Below, one piece after another: positions 11,881-23,300 of a stretch of 64,000 bases of DNA. The stretch's first letter is position 1. Each line of letters begins with the position of its first letter. The notes beneath the pieces are model-generated. The model was not told the DNA's origin and did no database searches. It was given only the letters and a program-made list of their open reading frames with translations. Origin of the DNA: Akebia trifoliata (taxonomy: Eukaryota; Streptophyta; Magnoliopsida; Ranunculales; Lardizabalaceae); contig CM030711.1 in the NCBI GenBank assembly GCA_017979445.1, positions 18,740,922 to 18,804,921 on the forward strand, in the 5' to 3' direction. Position numbers and translations under genes: made by a program.

Positions 11881-12232
11881 TTATGCTAAGCTTAGCTCAA
11901 TTTATATTCATTTTGTGCTCAGATTTTACTCAAATTCTTTGAAATCTATCTTAGATTTTAAGTCCACACACTTGCACAGTTGTTACATCAGTCAAGGAGA
12001 ATTTTCTAAAATTCAAGGATCTGACACTGCTAGTGAGAGCTCGCGCTCAAGGACTTGACAATTTTTTTTTAGTTCGGGGAGAGTTTTACCCTCAAGGATC
12101 TGAACACCCCAACGAATTGCTAAATATGCTACAAAATGAACTGTCACTAGCTTTGACATTCGGATATCGCACTATCTACCAAAATAGATTTGCTATCTAG
12201 TTTGCTTCAACTCTCTACCAAAGAAGGACATC

Positions 12233-13826
12233 TGTAGACACCCCATTTTTGCACTCGCCTGATTAATCAACTCGTCAACCCGATCGCAACGGTTCCCAAT
12301 GATGGATGTCTATTCCAATGCTTTATTTTGTTACCAGATATGTTTCAAAAATCCGGATGAGGTATCTCGAACTGATAAAACTTTAGAAACCACGCTACGC
12401 TAGGAAAATACGACCCCAGAAACATAGAAATCATCATCTTGCAAATCAAAAAGAAGTTTCACGATAAAAATCACTAAAAATGACCAAATTACCAAAATAC
12501 CCCTAACATCAAAACAACCCTAGAACCTACGTCACGCTTAGGAAGACCCATTCAAAACACATAAAACAACAAATCGAAACCAAATAAATCACTTCGTCAA
12601 TTTTCACAAAATTTGACAAAATTACTAAAATACCCCTCATAAAATTCATGACCATTTCATACAAAAATTTTCATAAATGACAAAAATCAACATTCCCATT
12701 GAATTCCTTATGAAAAACCGATTCCAAAACATCCTGAAACATTGAAAAACGACTTAAAACGTAAATATCCTCTCCGAGGGCAAAACGGTAATTTTACAAT
12801 TTTAATAATTAAAAAATTTTAAATTATTAAACAAATCATTAAATAATGTAAAGTGAAACATTAAAGTCAATCAAGTAAGACTAAAGTCAATCTTAAAGAC
12901 AATCAAGTAAGACTAAAGTCAAGATATTAAAAGTCAACCAAGAAAGACTAAAGTCAAAATATTAAAGTCAATCTCATAAGACTAAAGTCAAAATCCTAAA
13001 TCAAACCCTAATTTAAATTAATCAAGTCAAGCTCATAAGAATAAAGTCAAAACCTTAAATCAAAACCCTAATCTAAACTAATCAAGTCAATCTCATAAGA
13101 CTAAAGTCAAAACCCTAAATTAAAACCCTAAAGACTAAGTCCATCTCATAAGACCAAAGTCAAAACCCTAATTAAAACTCTAAAAGAAACCCTAATCAAA
13201 CCCTAATACTTCTAAAAAACTTTATAAATAGGAGCCTCCACACCCTATTTTCAGATAAAAGAAAAAATCCTAGAAAAAGTAGGTGAAGATGCCTCCACAA
13301 CCTCCCAAAAATCCTAATTTTGAAGTCCTAACTCCTTACCTAACACTCATGCTTTGATTTTAGCCTAAAAAACACCTAAAAGCCTTTCAAAAACACCCCA
13401 AAATCCATAATAAATTCGAAGAATCCAAATCCAAGAAGGAGATACCTTACCTCGGAGATCAGAAATCGGATCCGGAGATAGAACAAAGCAAGGAGTACGG
13501 TACAAGGAGCAGTTTCACCAGATCTGAGGGAATAGAACCTTTGCGTATCGAAGGTAACATTTATGTTATATTTTTATCTAGGTTTTGTCATTAGCAATGT
13601 AGTTTTATTTGCAATAAGTAGAGACCAGCATTGGCCGGGCGGGGTTGGTGCCTAACACCTTCCAACCCCGTAATGTGATCCCTGGATTCAGTTTTTCTGT
13701 AGTAGATTAGTTTTTTATCCATTTTAGAATCAGTTTGGTTAGTAGACCGTAATAACTAGGTGGCGACTCCCAAACCTCAAAGGTCAAAAGTGGATCCGCG
13801 CACCCCGCGGATCGAGGGCGCTTTCA
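12233..13826 (+). repeat. family A Tat-like LTR (plus copy, probable 3' LTR)
   Basis: It begins TGTAGACACCCCATTTTTGC and ends GGATCGAGGGCGCTTTCA, closely matching 30112-31782. Flanks (ACATC left, GGTGC right) do not match, so it is not a simple solo LTR. No primer site follows it, so it is probably the 3' LTR of an element lying to its left. A TATA box (TTTATAAATAGG) lies near 13220. The AGTCAATC/AAGACTAAAGTCAA minisatellite occupies 12865-13165. Compared with 30112-31782 it lacks a block corresponding to 30740-30895. Confidence 0.8.
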
Positions 13827-15334
13827 GGTGCATTGTGTACAATATGATGTATGAAATGTATAGTAAGGGAAATAAGACTTCAACTTCCACCTTTTCGATC
13901 GAACCTTAGTCCAACCTACCGGAGTTAGGAAAGGGTGTGCATTACATCCTAAAGGATTTCTAAAATGAAAATAAATAGAGGGTTAGAAGTAGAAGATGCA
14001 AACTTGAAAAATAAACCTAGACTATACCCATATTGTCCCTTGAGGTTCTTGAATTTGCTTGAGTCTTGAGAGATGAATTTGAGAGTTGAGTGTTTTGGTT
14101 GAAGGTAAATAGTTACAGATGACGGATTTTTTTTTAAGTTTGAGAGATGGGTAAGAGCTCTTGAGTTGGAAGTTGGCTTGAGAGAGAGTTAGAGAAGTGA
14201 GTAGGAATTTTGGTAGAATTTGAGGTTGAGAAATAGGGGTTTTAGAGCATGAATTGCTATAGAAAATGAGACTATTTATAAAAAATTTAGAGAATTTTTT
14301 AGGATAAAGTGGTTCAACCCTAAAAATAAATAGAATGAACATGAGATTTAAGTCATTTCTTTTGAATTTTTTATTTGTATGAAAGTAAAAGTAGAATTTG
14401 TGAAAAAACCCTTCAAACATTTCTTTTGTAAATAGAAAAGAACAAAAATCACTTTTTGGAGGATGAGTGAGGAAGTGACATGTGTAAAGATGAAGTGGTA
14501 AGTAAAAAAGTAGACCTTGGTTCATTTGTAAATAACTTATAAAGCATGGGGTGGATGTATATTTTTGAAAAGGACTAATGGGAGAACTCCATGTATATAC
14601 TTGAAGATTCCCACCTTTTGAGGGTTGGATTAGAAGTTCTCTCAACTTTATAAATATTTACTAAATATTAAAGTACTTTTTTGTTTGACCACACTTTTTG
14701 AAAGGAGTATTCTTGGGTTTTCACAAGGGGGTTGACTCTCTAATTAGATTAAAGCATTGGGCATTGGGCATTGGGGCCTTATGAGATATCAACATGTGTC
14801 ACCTTTTGGGAGGATTTGTAGAACATGGACTTAGTTTTGGACTTAAGATATGGACTTGGTTTTAGGTTAGGATATGGACTTGATTTTGGGCTTAAGATAT
14901 GGACTTGGGGTTTGGATTAGGATTTGGACTTGGGTTATGGACTTTGATAGTTTAGTTTGATAATAGATTTAGGGTATGGATAGTGAGTTGATTAATGGAA
15001 AGTGGATATAGGTTAGGGACAAGGTTTGGACATGCAAAACTATATGACATGATGCATGTATGCATTAAAATGGTGCCAAGTAGCAATGCGGGCACATTGA
15101 AGGGCTTAAGTTCTTAATTCAATTTAATTTGAAAAAATTTGGATGATAGTGTAGAGGACAAGTGAGGTAGGTTTTTCACCCATGAGCCATGTAGGAAAGG
15201 CCTTAGGCCATTTATTGAAAGAAAGATAGGAAAAAGATTAAATTCTTAAAAGTTTAGCTTTTGGGGCCCATTCTAATTTTTATGGATTTTGGGACATTTT
15301 GTATGGATGGTCCATCCAAATTTAGGTATCTACA
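13827..15334 (-). repeat. truncated family B Tat-like LTR
   Basis: Its right end on minus starts TGTAGATACCTAAATTTGGA, homologous to the start of the 492-2357 LTR. It keeps the purine-rich body and a GGACTTGGTTTTAGGTTAGG-type minisatellite (14820-14960). The left end meets the 12233-13826 LTR directly at 13826/13827 and its own CA end is not identifiable, so it appears cut by that element. The 207-codon minus ORF inside it has no recognisable domain. Confidence 0.65.
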
Positions 15335-15339
15335 ATTGG

Positions 15340-15963
15340 TAGAAATTAAGAATACATCACCGTTATCACTACTTCCATATGCCACTACTGCATCACCAGT
15401 ATCATGGTTATTATGATTTTGTAATTCCATCTACTTTCTTCTTCAATTCCTTAGAATTTAAAGTAGATTTAATCTCCTCAATTAAAACAGTAGTTTTATC
15501 ATACATTAGGGTGGGTGTCAACAAAATTCTCATACGAAAGTGGTAGAGAAAAATCAAAAGTATAGCCTGATCTTCTTCATCAATTTTAACATTAACATTT
15601 TTTAAGATAATTAGGAATAGAAGTACCTTCTCGCATTCGCAAGGTGTAAAATTATTTCTTTAGATACCACCGATTTGTGAGAGATTTTGTCATGTATTGA
15701 GTTTCCAGCTTTTTTCACAATAGATCTACCGTATTTGAATCATCGACTTCTCGTAGGACCTCATTCCCCAAAGACAATAGAATTGTATTGTGTGCCTTCT
15801 CCATGATCTCCTCTTTCTATTCTGGTTTCAACAATTCAGGCAAATTATCTCTTCCCAACAGTGCCTTTGATAAACCTTATTTAACAAGTTTTCATTCGAA
15901 CCTGTCATAGGTTAAAATCGTTCTTTCCATCGAATTTCTCGACATCATACTTCGCAGTCATAA
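15340..15963 (-). pseudogene. Ty1/copia gag remnant
   Basis: On minus, in broken frames, short matches to Tnt1-like gag are visible: 'KFDGKNDF' near its start, a helical middle, and 'LPLSYENFVDT' near 15520. It is downstream of a primer site and LTR on its right. Stops and frameshifts are frequent. Its left end abuts the LTR ending at 15334, which probably truncated it. Confidence 0.6.
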
Positions 15964-15974
15964 CTCTAATACCA
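15964..15974 (-). other. primer-binding site of a Ty1/copia element
   Basis: On minus TGGTATTAGAG starts three bases after the LTR end. It is one base off the TGGTATCAGAG initiator-tRNA-Met site of copia elements. Confidence 0.6.
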
Positions 15975-15977
15975 GTT

Positions 15978-16323
15978 TGTTAGATAGAACCCTCATATCC
16001 GAAGTATAAATCAACAAAAACACAAAAATCTCACAAGACACAAGATATACATTGTTTGGTCAAAGCACTGACTTACGTCCATAAACGAAAATGGCGATTT
16101 CACTATAATGACCAAAGAAGAAGTAGATTACAATTTCTCTCTACCTCTCATGTCTCTCTCTAACCCTCTTAGGGTTTCATCTTTTACCCTTAATATAGAG
16201 TTACAAAGAAGGTAAACGGGTCGGATTCAAATTCAAACCAAATGGGCCCAATATTTTGGCCGGGGACTTTGCCTATACAGGTCGTTAATGGATCATCAAA
16301 AGATCCACATTGAATCCATGACA
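15978..16323 (-). repeat. 5' LTR of the truncated Ty1/copia element
   Basis: A 346-bp segment that on minus starts TGTCATGGATTCAATGTGGA and ends ATCTAACA, followed by the primer site and gag remnant. A TATA-like CTATATTAA lies near 16191. The 3' half of this element is missing. Confidence 0.65.
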
Positions 16324-17142
16324 ACTCTCCATATACAAGAATAGAAGACATAACCCAACAAACCTCAATGACGAATAAAATAGGTTATAGTCAACTAACG
16401 ATAAGGCAAGCTTTACACATAATTAGATGGAAGAATAAGATTTTAGAATAAAACTTTTCTGATCGATTACATTGTCACTTATTAGGTGCATTATACTGAA
16501 AAAATTTTGTCTATAATTTTATTTTTCTATAATAATATCATCACCCATAGACTTTTTGCAAACAAGCTATATGGCAGCTTGTAAAAATTTGGTGGCGGAA
16601 ACTTAACCCAGATCACATTCAATGGTACTTTTGCAAACAAGCTATATGGCACTCCAAATTTTACTTACAACACACACACACCAATACTTTGGGAATTGGG
16701 ATATTGGCATCATATTGGTGTTTTATAATTAAAAGTTGGTGTGTCAATAAAAGCTCTCTTAATATTGTCTTTATTCACTTGCTTCAACTAGAATACAACA
16801 CCCACCATCAGGTACCTGTCTCCTTAATCCACCATTTTTATTTTATTTTTTATTTTTACTTGTAAAAACAAAAAAAAGTGACTGGTGATTTCTAATGATA
16901 GGATTCCAACATTTTTTTTTATCAGCCTTAATTAGAATCCAACAATAGAGCTTATGATGATAAAATGCTTGAATCAATGGCTAGAAATCAGCAATCGTGC
17001 TGAATGTTGGTGTCTTGACCAATCAAACGGTGTGCTGAAAATTATTGGGGTCAATAAGACCGAAAAGGTGCCACTTGGTCATGCAAAGGCATCCAAAAGT
17101 CATTCCCTCGGTTACGACTTACAAGGCCAGTAACCCATCGAA
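16324..17142. other. non-coding stretch with MITE end and short duplication
   Basis: No gene is visible. TTTTTGCAAACAAGCTATAT at about 16555 recurs about 75 bp later (16630). A MITE-type end (TTGGTGTGTCAATAAAAGCT, ending in CTCTC at 16757) matches the inverted ends of the element at 26867-34645. Confidence 0.4.
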
Positions 17143-17661
17143 AACAGACATAGCTTACATTGCCACACCAACTTTTTTAAAACACCAATTAATAAAATCT
17201 TTATCTTTAATGTTATAAAGGGAGAAGTTGTCATAAATGCCTCCACCTTTAAATTTAAATTTAATATAATTAAAATCATTTTGGTAAAAACAAAAATCAA
17301 GAAAATTGCAACCCACACCCTTTAGTCATGTTGGATTGTTTTTAAAATTACAAAAAATATCTTTTTTTATTATGTAATCTTTAAAAAACTATTAAAATAA
17401 AAGGTAAAAGGAAGGTGAAACATCTGCATAGACAATAGGACATCAACCCACCTTTGTTTTCTTGCTCAAATCACTCCCATAACGAGAAGTTTTAACACTC
17501 GAGAAGCTCTTCCTAACTCAGTACAATCCCAAATCAAAATGGAAAAGGAATACGATCCTCAAAAATAGAACATTTGTCCTCAACCCAAACATCATATTTA
17601 ATTTCATGGTTTGGTGTGTTATAAGAAAAAAAAATTGGTTGGGGGTGACAAAAGCTCTCAA
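17143..17661. mobile_element. diverged MITE of the GAGAGCTTCTATTGCC family
   Basis: The left end (GCTTACATTGCCACACCAAC) and right end (GGGGGTGACAAAAGCTCTC) are diverged inverted copies of the ends of the element at 26867-34645. No clear target duplication was found, and the body holds no gene. Confidence 0.4.
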
Positions 17662-17749
17662 AATTAATTAATCAAACCTTGGCATTAAACTCTAAAAATG
17701 AGTAACTCATATCAATAGTCATTTAATCTTTTAAAACTACAATAAAATG

Positions 17750-18000
17750 TCACCATACTTCCGCTTCATTATACAACTGACAGAATTTGTAATTCCCATA
17801 ACATGTTCCATTGAAAACAAAATTGCTTACAGTTTTGAACGTGGTTAGTTGTTCTAGTGGTTCCAATGCGGATGAGATAGAAATATCAACAATTTCATTG
17901 TCCCACCCAATGAGCGAAGTTGCCGAATCAAATCTCTTCATTGCGTCTTCTGTGTTGGGAGTGGGTGCAACCAAAGCTTCAATTTATTAGTTTACAAGAT
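17750..18000 (-). other. orphan open segment, possibly an exon relic
   Basis: On minus a segment of about 70 codons runs without a stop from after an in-frame TAA near 17990. It lacks an ATG at its start. It carries an acceptor-like TTGTTTACAG just upstream (about 18001) and a donor-like ACTGTAAGC inside (about 17835). The peptide (including 'SLIGWDNEIVDIS') is not one I recognise. It could be an exon remnant or chance. The surrounding 17,662-18,500 shows nothing else. Confidence 0.2.
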
Positions 18001-18510
18001 CTGTAAACAACAAAGAATTACACATTTTGTATAAAGGCCCTTGATTCCGACCACCTTCATTGCAGATCTACTCCGTTACTCACCAGGAAGAAAGTCAAGT
18101 CACGGGAGGTGTGGCAAAACCATCGCTTTTACTGGAAACAACCAGTGAATCATTATTGAATTTTGAGAACAAATACGAGTTTTAAAAAAGTAAAGTTGCA
18201 GGAAAATTGGCTTTAACAAGATAGAAGGTAAACAATTGGAGCGTACCTATTTACAGTCTAGGCAGCAGCACATGTTCCCTGCGTAAATATGTCAGCTTTG
18301 TTTAAAAGCCACATCTGTCACCCCTGTTATAGATGAAATAGTGAGAGCACACTCTTCATGAAACAATCAACCATTTACTCCTACATTACAGCCCAATCTA
18401 ACTTGGACTTCCATGTTGCTAGTGTCAAACATGGGATATCTTCCATATGTTTATAACTCTGACAACTCCCTGCAAACTTGCTGAGTCTAAACACATTACA
18501 TAATATGTAA

Positions 18511-20189
18511 GGGGAATGCTAATTTCCAAGAACTCATGGGGACGTTAGCATTCTCCACCACCAGGGGCGGACCATGATTTTTGGTCAGTGGGAGCTAAGT
18601 GCTAACGTCGATCAATAATCTTGATTTCCTTCTATGTCAATGTTGGACTCATCACTACAAATGATGGTTTACTAATAATCTCCATAATAAAGTTGCTATT
18701 GTATGATAAGTTATGTTTATCTCATTCAACCTTATCTTCAATCCAATGTCTTAAATGTGCTGTCCTTAGATAACATGTTCACTCCAGATTTTGGTGAATT
18801 TTTCAGATATCTCTTTATTTTCACTTTCCTGACATGCCCCTTGACCTCAGTCTTCCCTTATCAATTAAAGAAAAAAAATATTTTGTAACCTTTTGAGGTT
18901 TCTTCTCAAAACCAATCACTTGAAACCTCTTGGACATGATGAAGATGATGAGATGTTGATGATGAAGTTGGTAAATGATAACAATGATGATGGTTGTGAT
19001 AGTGATGAGTATGATGATGATAATGATGAAGGTGATGAGGGCATTGGGGTTATTTTTCATTATTCTATAGGAAAACACCAAAGTCAAGAGGTATGTCATT
19101 AGTTTGAAGAAAATAAGGAGGTATCTCAAATATTCATAATTAAGTTCAAGGGCATATCGTAAATACAAAAAAATAAAAAATAATAACACATTTTGTAAGT
19201 TGAAAGGATGGCTTCTCAAAAAACTTCCAAGTATGCTAGCTGTCTCAAGAGGGAACTTCCGGGACTAAGACTAGCCCTACTAACTTAGTAAGATTCAAAA
19301 TCTTAACCGAGGGTTGTTGAGCTCACTTTGTGGCATCCAAAAATATGATCCGACACCACAATGATGTAAAGGAAAATTTTAATAACTTTGAAAAAAAACC
19401 CAAAAAACAGTTAGTTTTCATTATTTAATATTTATTTTAAATTTGGAAGTTCGGTTGGAGTTCAATTGCCATGTATTTTCAAAAACTTGGATCGAGTCAA
19501 AAAACTTTTTTTATTTTATTTTATTTTTGGATCTGAGTTTTTCCATGAAATCTAGAAGACTTTGTTGTTGGATTGCCAATTTGGTAATCCAATTGAACTC
19601 AACGACAAATCTTACTAGGTTAGTAAGAAAAGTGTTTCCCAACTTCCAAATGCAATGATATCGGTTTGAAAGCTCAAGGGTATCTCTAATATCAAACAAA
19701 ATTGAGGGAGGTATCTCTAATATTTACTTTCAATGGCTGTGTGGCTTTCCTTGAGTTTGAACACATAGGGATTATCTCCAATATAAGGCAACATAGAGGG
19801 GCTAAATATTAGAGGGTTTTTTTTTCTTCAAAGTTCAATGAGGGCTATAGCCCCCACTCATCCTTTTGTAGCTTCGCCCCTGTCCACCACATTCACTTTC
19901 TAATAATACCCCTCCCCATTTTGTTTTTTAGTGAAAAAGACAATGGTATGTTGGTCTTTTACATTATAAATGCATTTATTATGCCCTTAATAAATACATT
20001 TATTATGTTGACATTAGTTACCAAAGCATTTATTGCAAACAAAGACTAAAATACCCTTAGCATTTATTATGTAGAAGATTAACATACCATTGTCTTTTTC
20101 ACTAAACGACAAAATAGGTAGAGGTATTATTGGAAAGTGTGGTGGAGAATGCTAACGTCCTCATGAGGCCTTGGACATTAGCATTCCCC
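18511..20189. mobile_element. MULE-type foldback MITE, split by a hAT element
   Basis: The outer ends are inverted copies: GGGGAATGCTAATTTCCAAG at the left and, reversed at the right, GGGGAATGCTAATGTCCAAG, with similarity continuing through GGACGTTAGCATTCTCC and into the CCACCAC-TTTC-AATAATACC arms (about 19883-19950 against 20080-20150). It is flanked by a perfect 9-bp duplication, AATATGTAA (18502-18510 and 20190-20198), typical of Mutator-like transposition. Removing the inner hAT element and its duplication leaves about 350 bp. There is no coding content. Confidence 0.85.
18562..19882. mobile_element. non-autonomous hAT-type element nested in the MITE
   Basis: The 1,321-bp element starts CAGGGGCGGA and ends with the reverse complement of CAGGGGCGAA. 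It is flanked by a perfect 8-bp duplication TCCACCAC (18554-18561 and 19883-19890), the size made by hAT transposases. Subterminal AGTGGGAGCT and GAGTGGGGGCT motifs are shared with the element at 51316-53211. A GAT-rich microsatellite (18935-19040) generates small ORFs. No transposase was recognised. Confidence 0.85.
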
Positions 20190-20316
20190 AATATGTAAAT
20201 ATCAAGAATATGGGCAGAAATACATACAGAATGGTATATAATTAAGAATAGCTAGATTTAAAAATGATGATGATGCAGTAACATTTCGTGGCGAAAGAAA
20301 GTACCACTGCTCCTCC

Positions 20317-23300
20317 TCACTTAATGACAACTTCTCTGCCTTGAACAGTTGCAAGACAAGCAAGTTTACGGATTGCATCATAATTCCTTTTATCCATAGC
20401 TTCTTTCTCAAAGATAGCTTCAGACAAGACCACTGCTGATGCCCCTTGATCAATGTACATACCTATTGAGTCTGTGCCACAGTAAAGAAAAAATCATTAG
20501 CTATCATAGACAAAACTACTAAAATTTGAGTGGAAAGAATTAATTGTACGAATGATGGACAGAGATGAGAAGCTTTCTCCAATATTGCTAATGAAAAGTG
20601 TAATTTACCCAAAAAGAAAGATTCTACTACAAATAAAGAAGGAAAATTTTACATATTTTATGGAGCTAAATGTAGGATGATCAAGAAGCATTTGAACTAA
20701 CTGGAAGATGAGGGTGAGATGTATGAGTGGAAAGTCAAGGAAAGATAAATTAGAAATGAACATATAAAAAATGTAGGAGAAGCTCTAGGAGGCAATAAAC
20801 CAACAAAAAGTCTATTAAAATGGTTTGAGTACGTTCAACGAAGGAAAATGGTTGGAAGAAATATTCAAGTTGAAATTTTGGAAAGAGTGAGAGAAAGACA
20901 CAAAAGGAACGTGGATTGAGATAGTGAAAGATGATATTAACACACTTTCTATAACAAAAGACATGATTTTGGATAGAGTCAAATCAATGAACAAGATTCA
21001 TTCAGCTGACCTCAAATCCTTGTGATAAGACTTTGACGATGATGATGATGAGCAATGATCCTAATAATACACGAAAATGATGGTAAAAAGACATCAATGC
21101 AATGTACCTTTTAATTATCTCATGTTGATAAAAATGCCTAAGAGGAACTATTACTCGTTTTGGAGTTGAATGTCAAGCAATAACAAGAAAAATGTTTATA
21201 AAATGAACGTAATAGACATGAAGACAGTGAGAAGATTAGTGGTACTGGTAAGACTAGGGAGATAAATTTGAAAGAATTTACAAAAATCCAATATGAGATA
21301 AAATAAAGGAAAATTGATTGAGATGGTTTGAGTATGTACAATGAAGATAAATGAAACACAAGTGATGAATTCTTAGGTGCAAGATGAAGGCCCTAAAAGG
21401 TTGGAGGACCAAAAATGATGTGGATTGAGGTAATAAGAAGAGATCTAAAGACATGCCTTATTATAAAATATAGCTCTAGAAAAAGTCCAATATTTAGGTT
21501 AAGGCATATATTAAGATGACGATGGCTAGTCCCAAAAAGTGCAGTCACTTGTTTACATTTACATTGTATCTTGAATTGTACAACTATGTACCACAACACA
21601 TGGCTCACGTATGAAAGAAGAGCACGAGAAGTAATGGTTCATAAGAAAAAAAATGGACCAATATTCCATTTCCAAGTTGATAAACAAAATACCAGGACAA
21701 AACAAAGATACTTTCACCAATAGATCTATTTTTGAAAAATAATCAAGATAAAATCAATCAAGAAAATGATAATCTGAAATCAGAGAAGTTGATAAGCAAT
21801 GCTTCAAAGTTCAAACAATCAACCTATTGTTATGCCTTGGGAAGCAACCATAGGAATATGGGGAAATGATTTCTTAAGCGCCGATATATATTGAACACCA
21901 CCTAATATTGAGACGGGATAAACCTATAACATAAAAGATTCAGACAGCTAATTAATAAAGGATGTATGATCATGAACTCGTTCTTCCAACATCATCAACA
22001 AAATAACTAGACAGTATGTCATATTGTGAAGCATTACACCATGAACAGGTACTGACAAGTTGGCAACAAAGTTGAAGCATGAGATATTTTCCAAAAATAA
22101 TAAAAGAAATATTATTCACACAATTACAATGTATTCACACAATGCAAAGTATCATCACTATCTTAACAGACCATTCAATTCTCACTTGCGTAGTATTAAT
22201 GATAGCCAAATTTTGTGTCAATTTCAACTACTTATGTCCTGCCAAAGTGAAATTTATCTGTAAGCTCATCGAATTTTACTCTTTAGAAATAAAAAATAAA
22301 TAAATAAATAAAAGTGTTTAAATATTTCTATCCTCATTTTTCTACATTTCCTTGTTTTTGGGAGGTTCTTGGGTGAAAAAATACAATTTCATTATGGGTT
22401 TTCAAGTAAAAAACAGAGAATGAAATCAAGATCAAATGCTCCTCCTATTGTGTATCATGTTCTTTGGTCAAACTACTTTTTTCCAAAACTTTGATTCTTT
22501 CATATATTTCAGCAAAATTAGTATTACTATATGTATGCATCACATCTAAGGAACTGACGTGCATTTGCACAAGATTCATTTTCTATTTTCAGATTTTAGA
22601 GTAGAACCAAATTGGGGGTTGTGATTCATGTTAGGAGATGGCATCAGTGTAATTTTTGAGTTACTTGAATGGCATTCTCTTTAACAATTAGTTGTAAAGA
22701 CTGCCTATTAGATTCAGGATCATTCAGATAGTTGCATCAGTATGTATGAAACACTATTCATCTTGCATTTTTATTCCAGATGGTTGTTCTTTGTAAAAAA
22801 ACGGTTTAAGTGTTGTTCTCATGCGTGCCCTATCATTTCTTGAAATATCATGGTGCAAATAATTTTCCAAACATCTTGAGTTGGCCATTTTTTTTATTAT
22901 AGAAAATACATCCCATCAAATAAAAATATCTCAAGCTAGTTCTGAATTTTGGCTACAAAAAGTTAAGGACAAACTCAAAGTCGTACCTTGGTAAAAAAGC
23001 GATATCATCTACTAAATGGAAAGCCAAAGTTATGGCCAAAGAGAAGTTAAAAATTTACCCAGTGAGGAAGAAAATCTGTTAGGGTCATAAAATTAAACTA
23101 CATAACACAAATTGGAAAAAAAAGAATACTATCATAAAATTGTCAAGTTGTTTAGATGCAATAAAAAGTGGTGTTTAAGAAATTGCTTATGTTTTTTCAC
23201 TCTTTTTTTATAGGTAAACATATATTATATTAGCAAAGAGGATGAAATGTCCAACCCAAAGAAAAGAAAGGTAAACACAGAAAAAAAAAAAGACCAACCA

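Larger units (their letters stand above)
9344..12232 (+). mobile_element. probable 3' untranslated region of a plus-strand Tat-like element
   Basis: This non-coding stretch precedes the plus-strand LTR at 12233. It holds four scattered AGGGGCATTT motifs (9345, 10056, 10104, 10162), a degenerate 65-70-bp repeat (9520-9735) and the 34-bp satellite. Tat/Ogre elements are known to carry variable tandem repeats between pol and the 3' LTR, which fits this layout. The assignment to a plus-strand element is inferred from position; no pol is present. Confidence 0.5.

Noticed and set aside
10460..12058. Five long overlapping plus-strand ORFs of 140-348 codons as protein genes
   Set aside because: They are produced by a 34-bp tandem repeat that lacks stops in every plus frame; no domain, and all frames are equally open.
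14022..14645. 207-codon minus ORF as a gene
   Set aside because: It lies wholly inside a truncated Tat-like LTR and has no recognisable domain.
13827..15334. Complete solo LTR with its own target duplication
   Set aside because: The left end is not a recognisable LTR terminus and no flanking 5-mer matches ATTGG at the right.
18893..19102. Acidic Asp-rich 69-codon ORF
   Set aside because: Produced by a GAT/GATGAT microsatellite inside the hAT element.
21836..21923. GC-AG intron after the aldolase 'VASQ' codons
   Set aside because: The frame continues through 'GITI' to a GTTGAT donor at 21823, which joins in phase with the last exon, so a normal GT-AG intron fits better.
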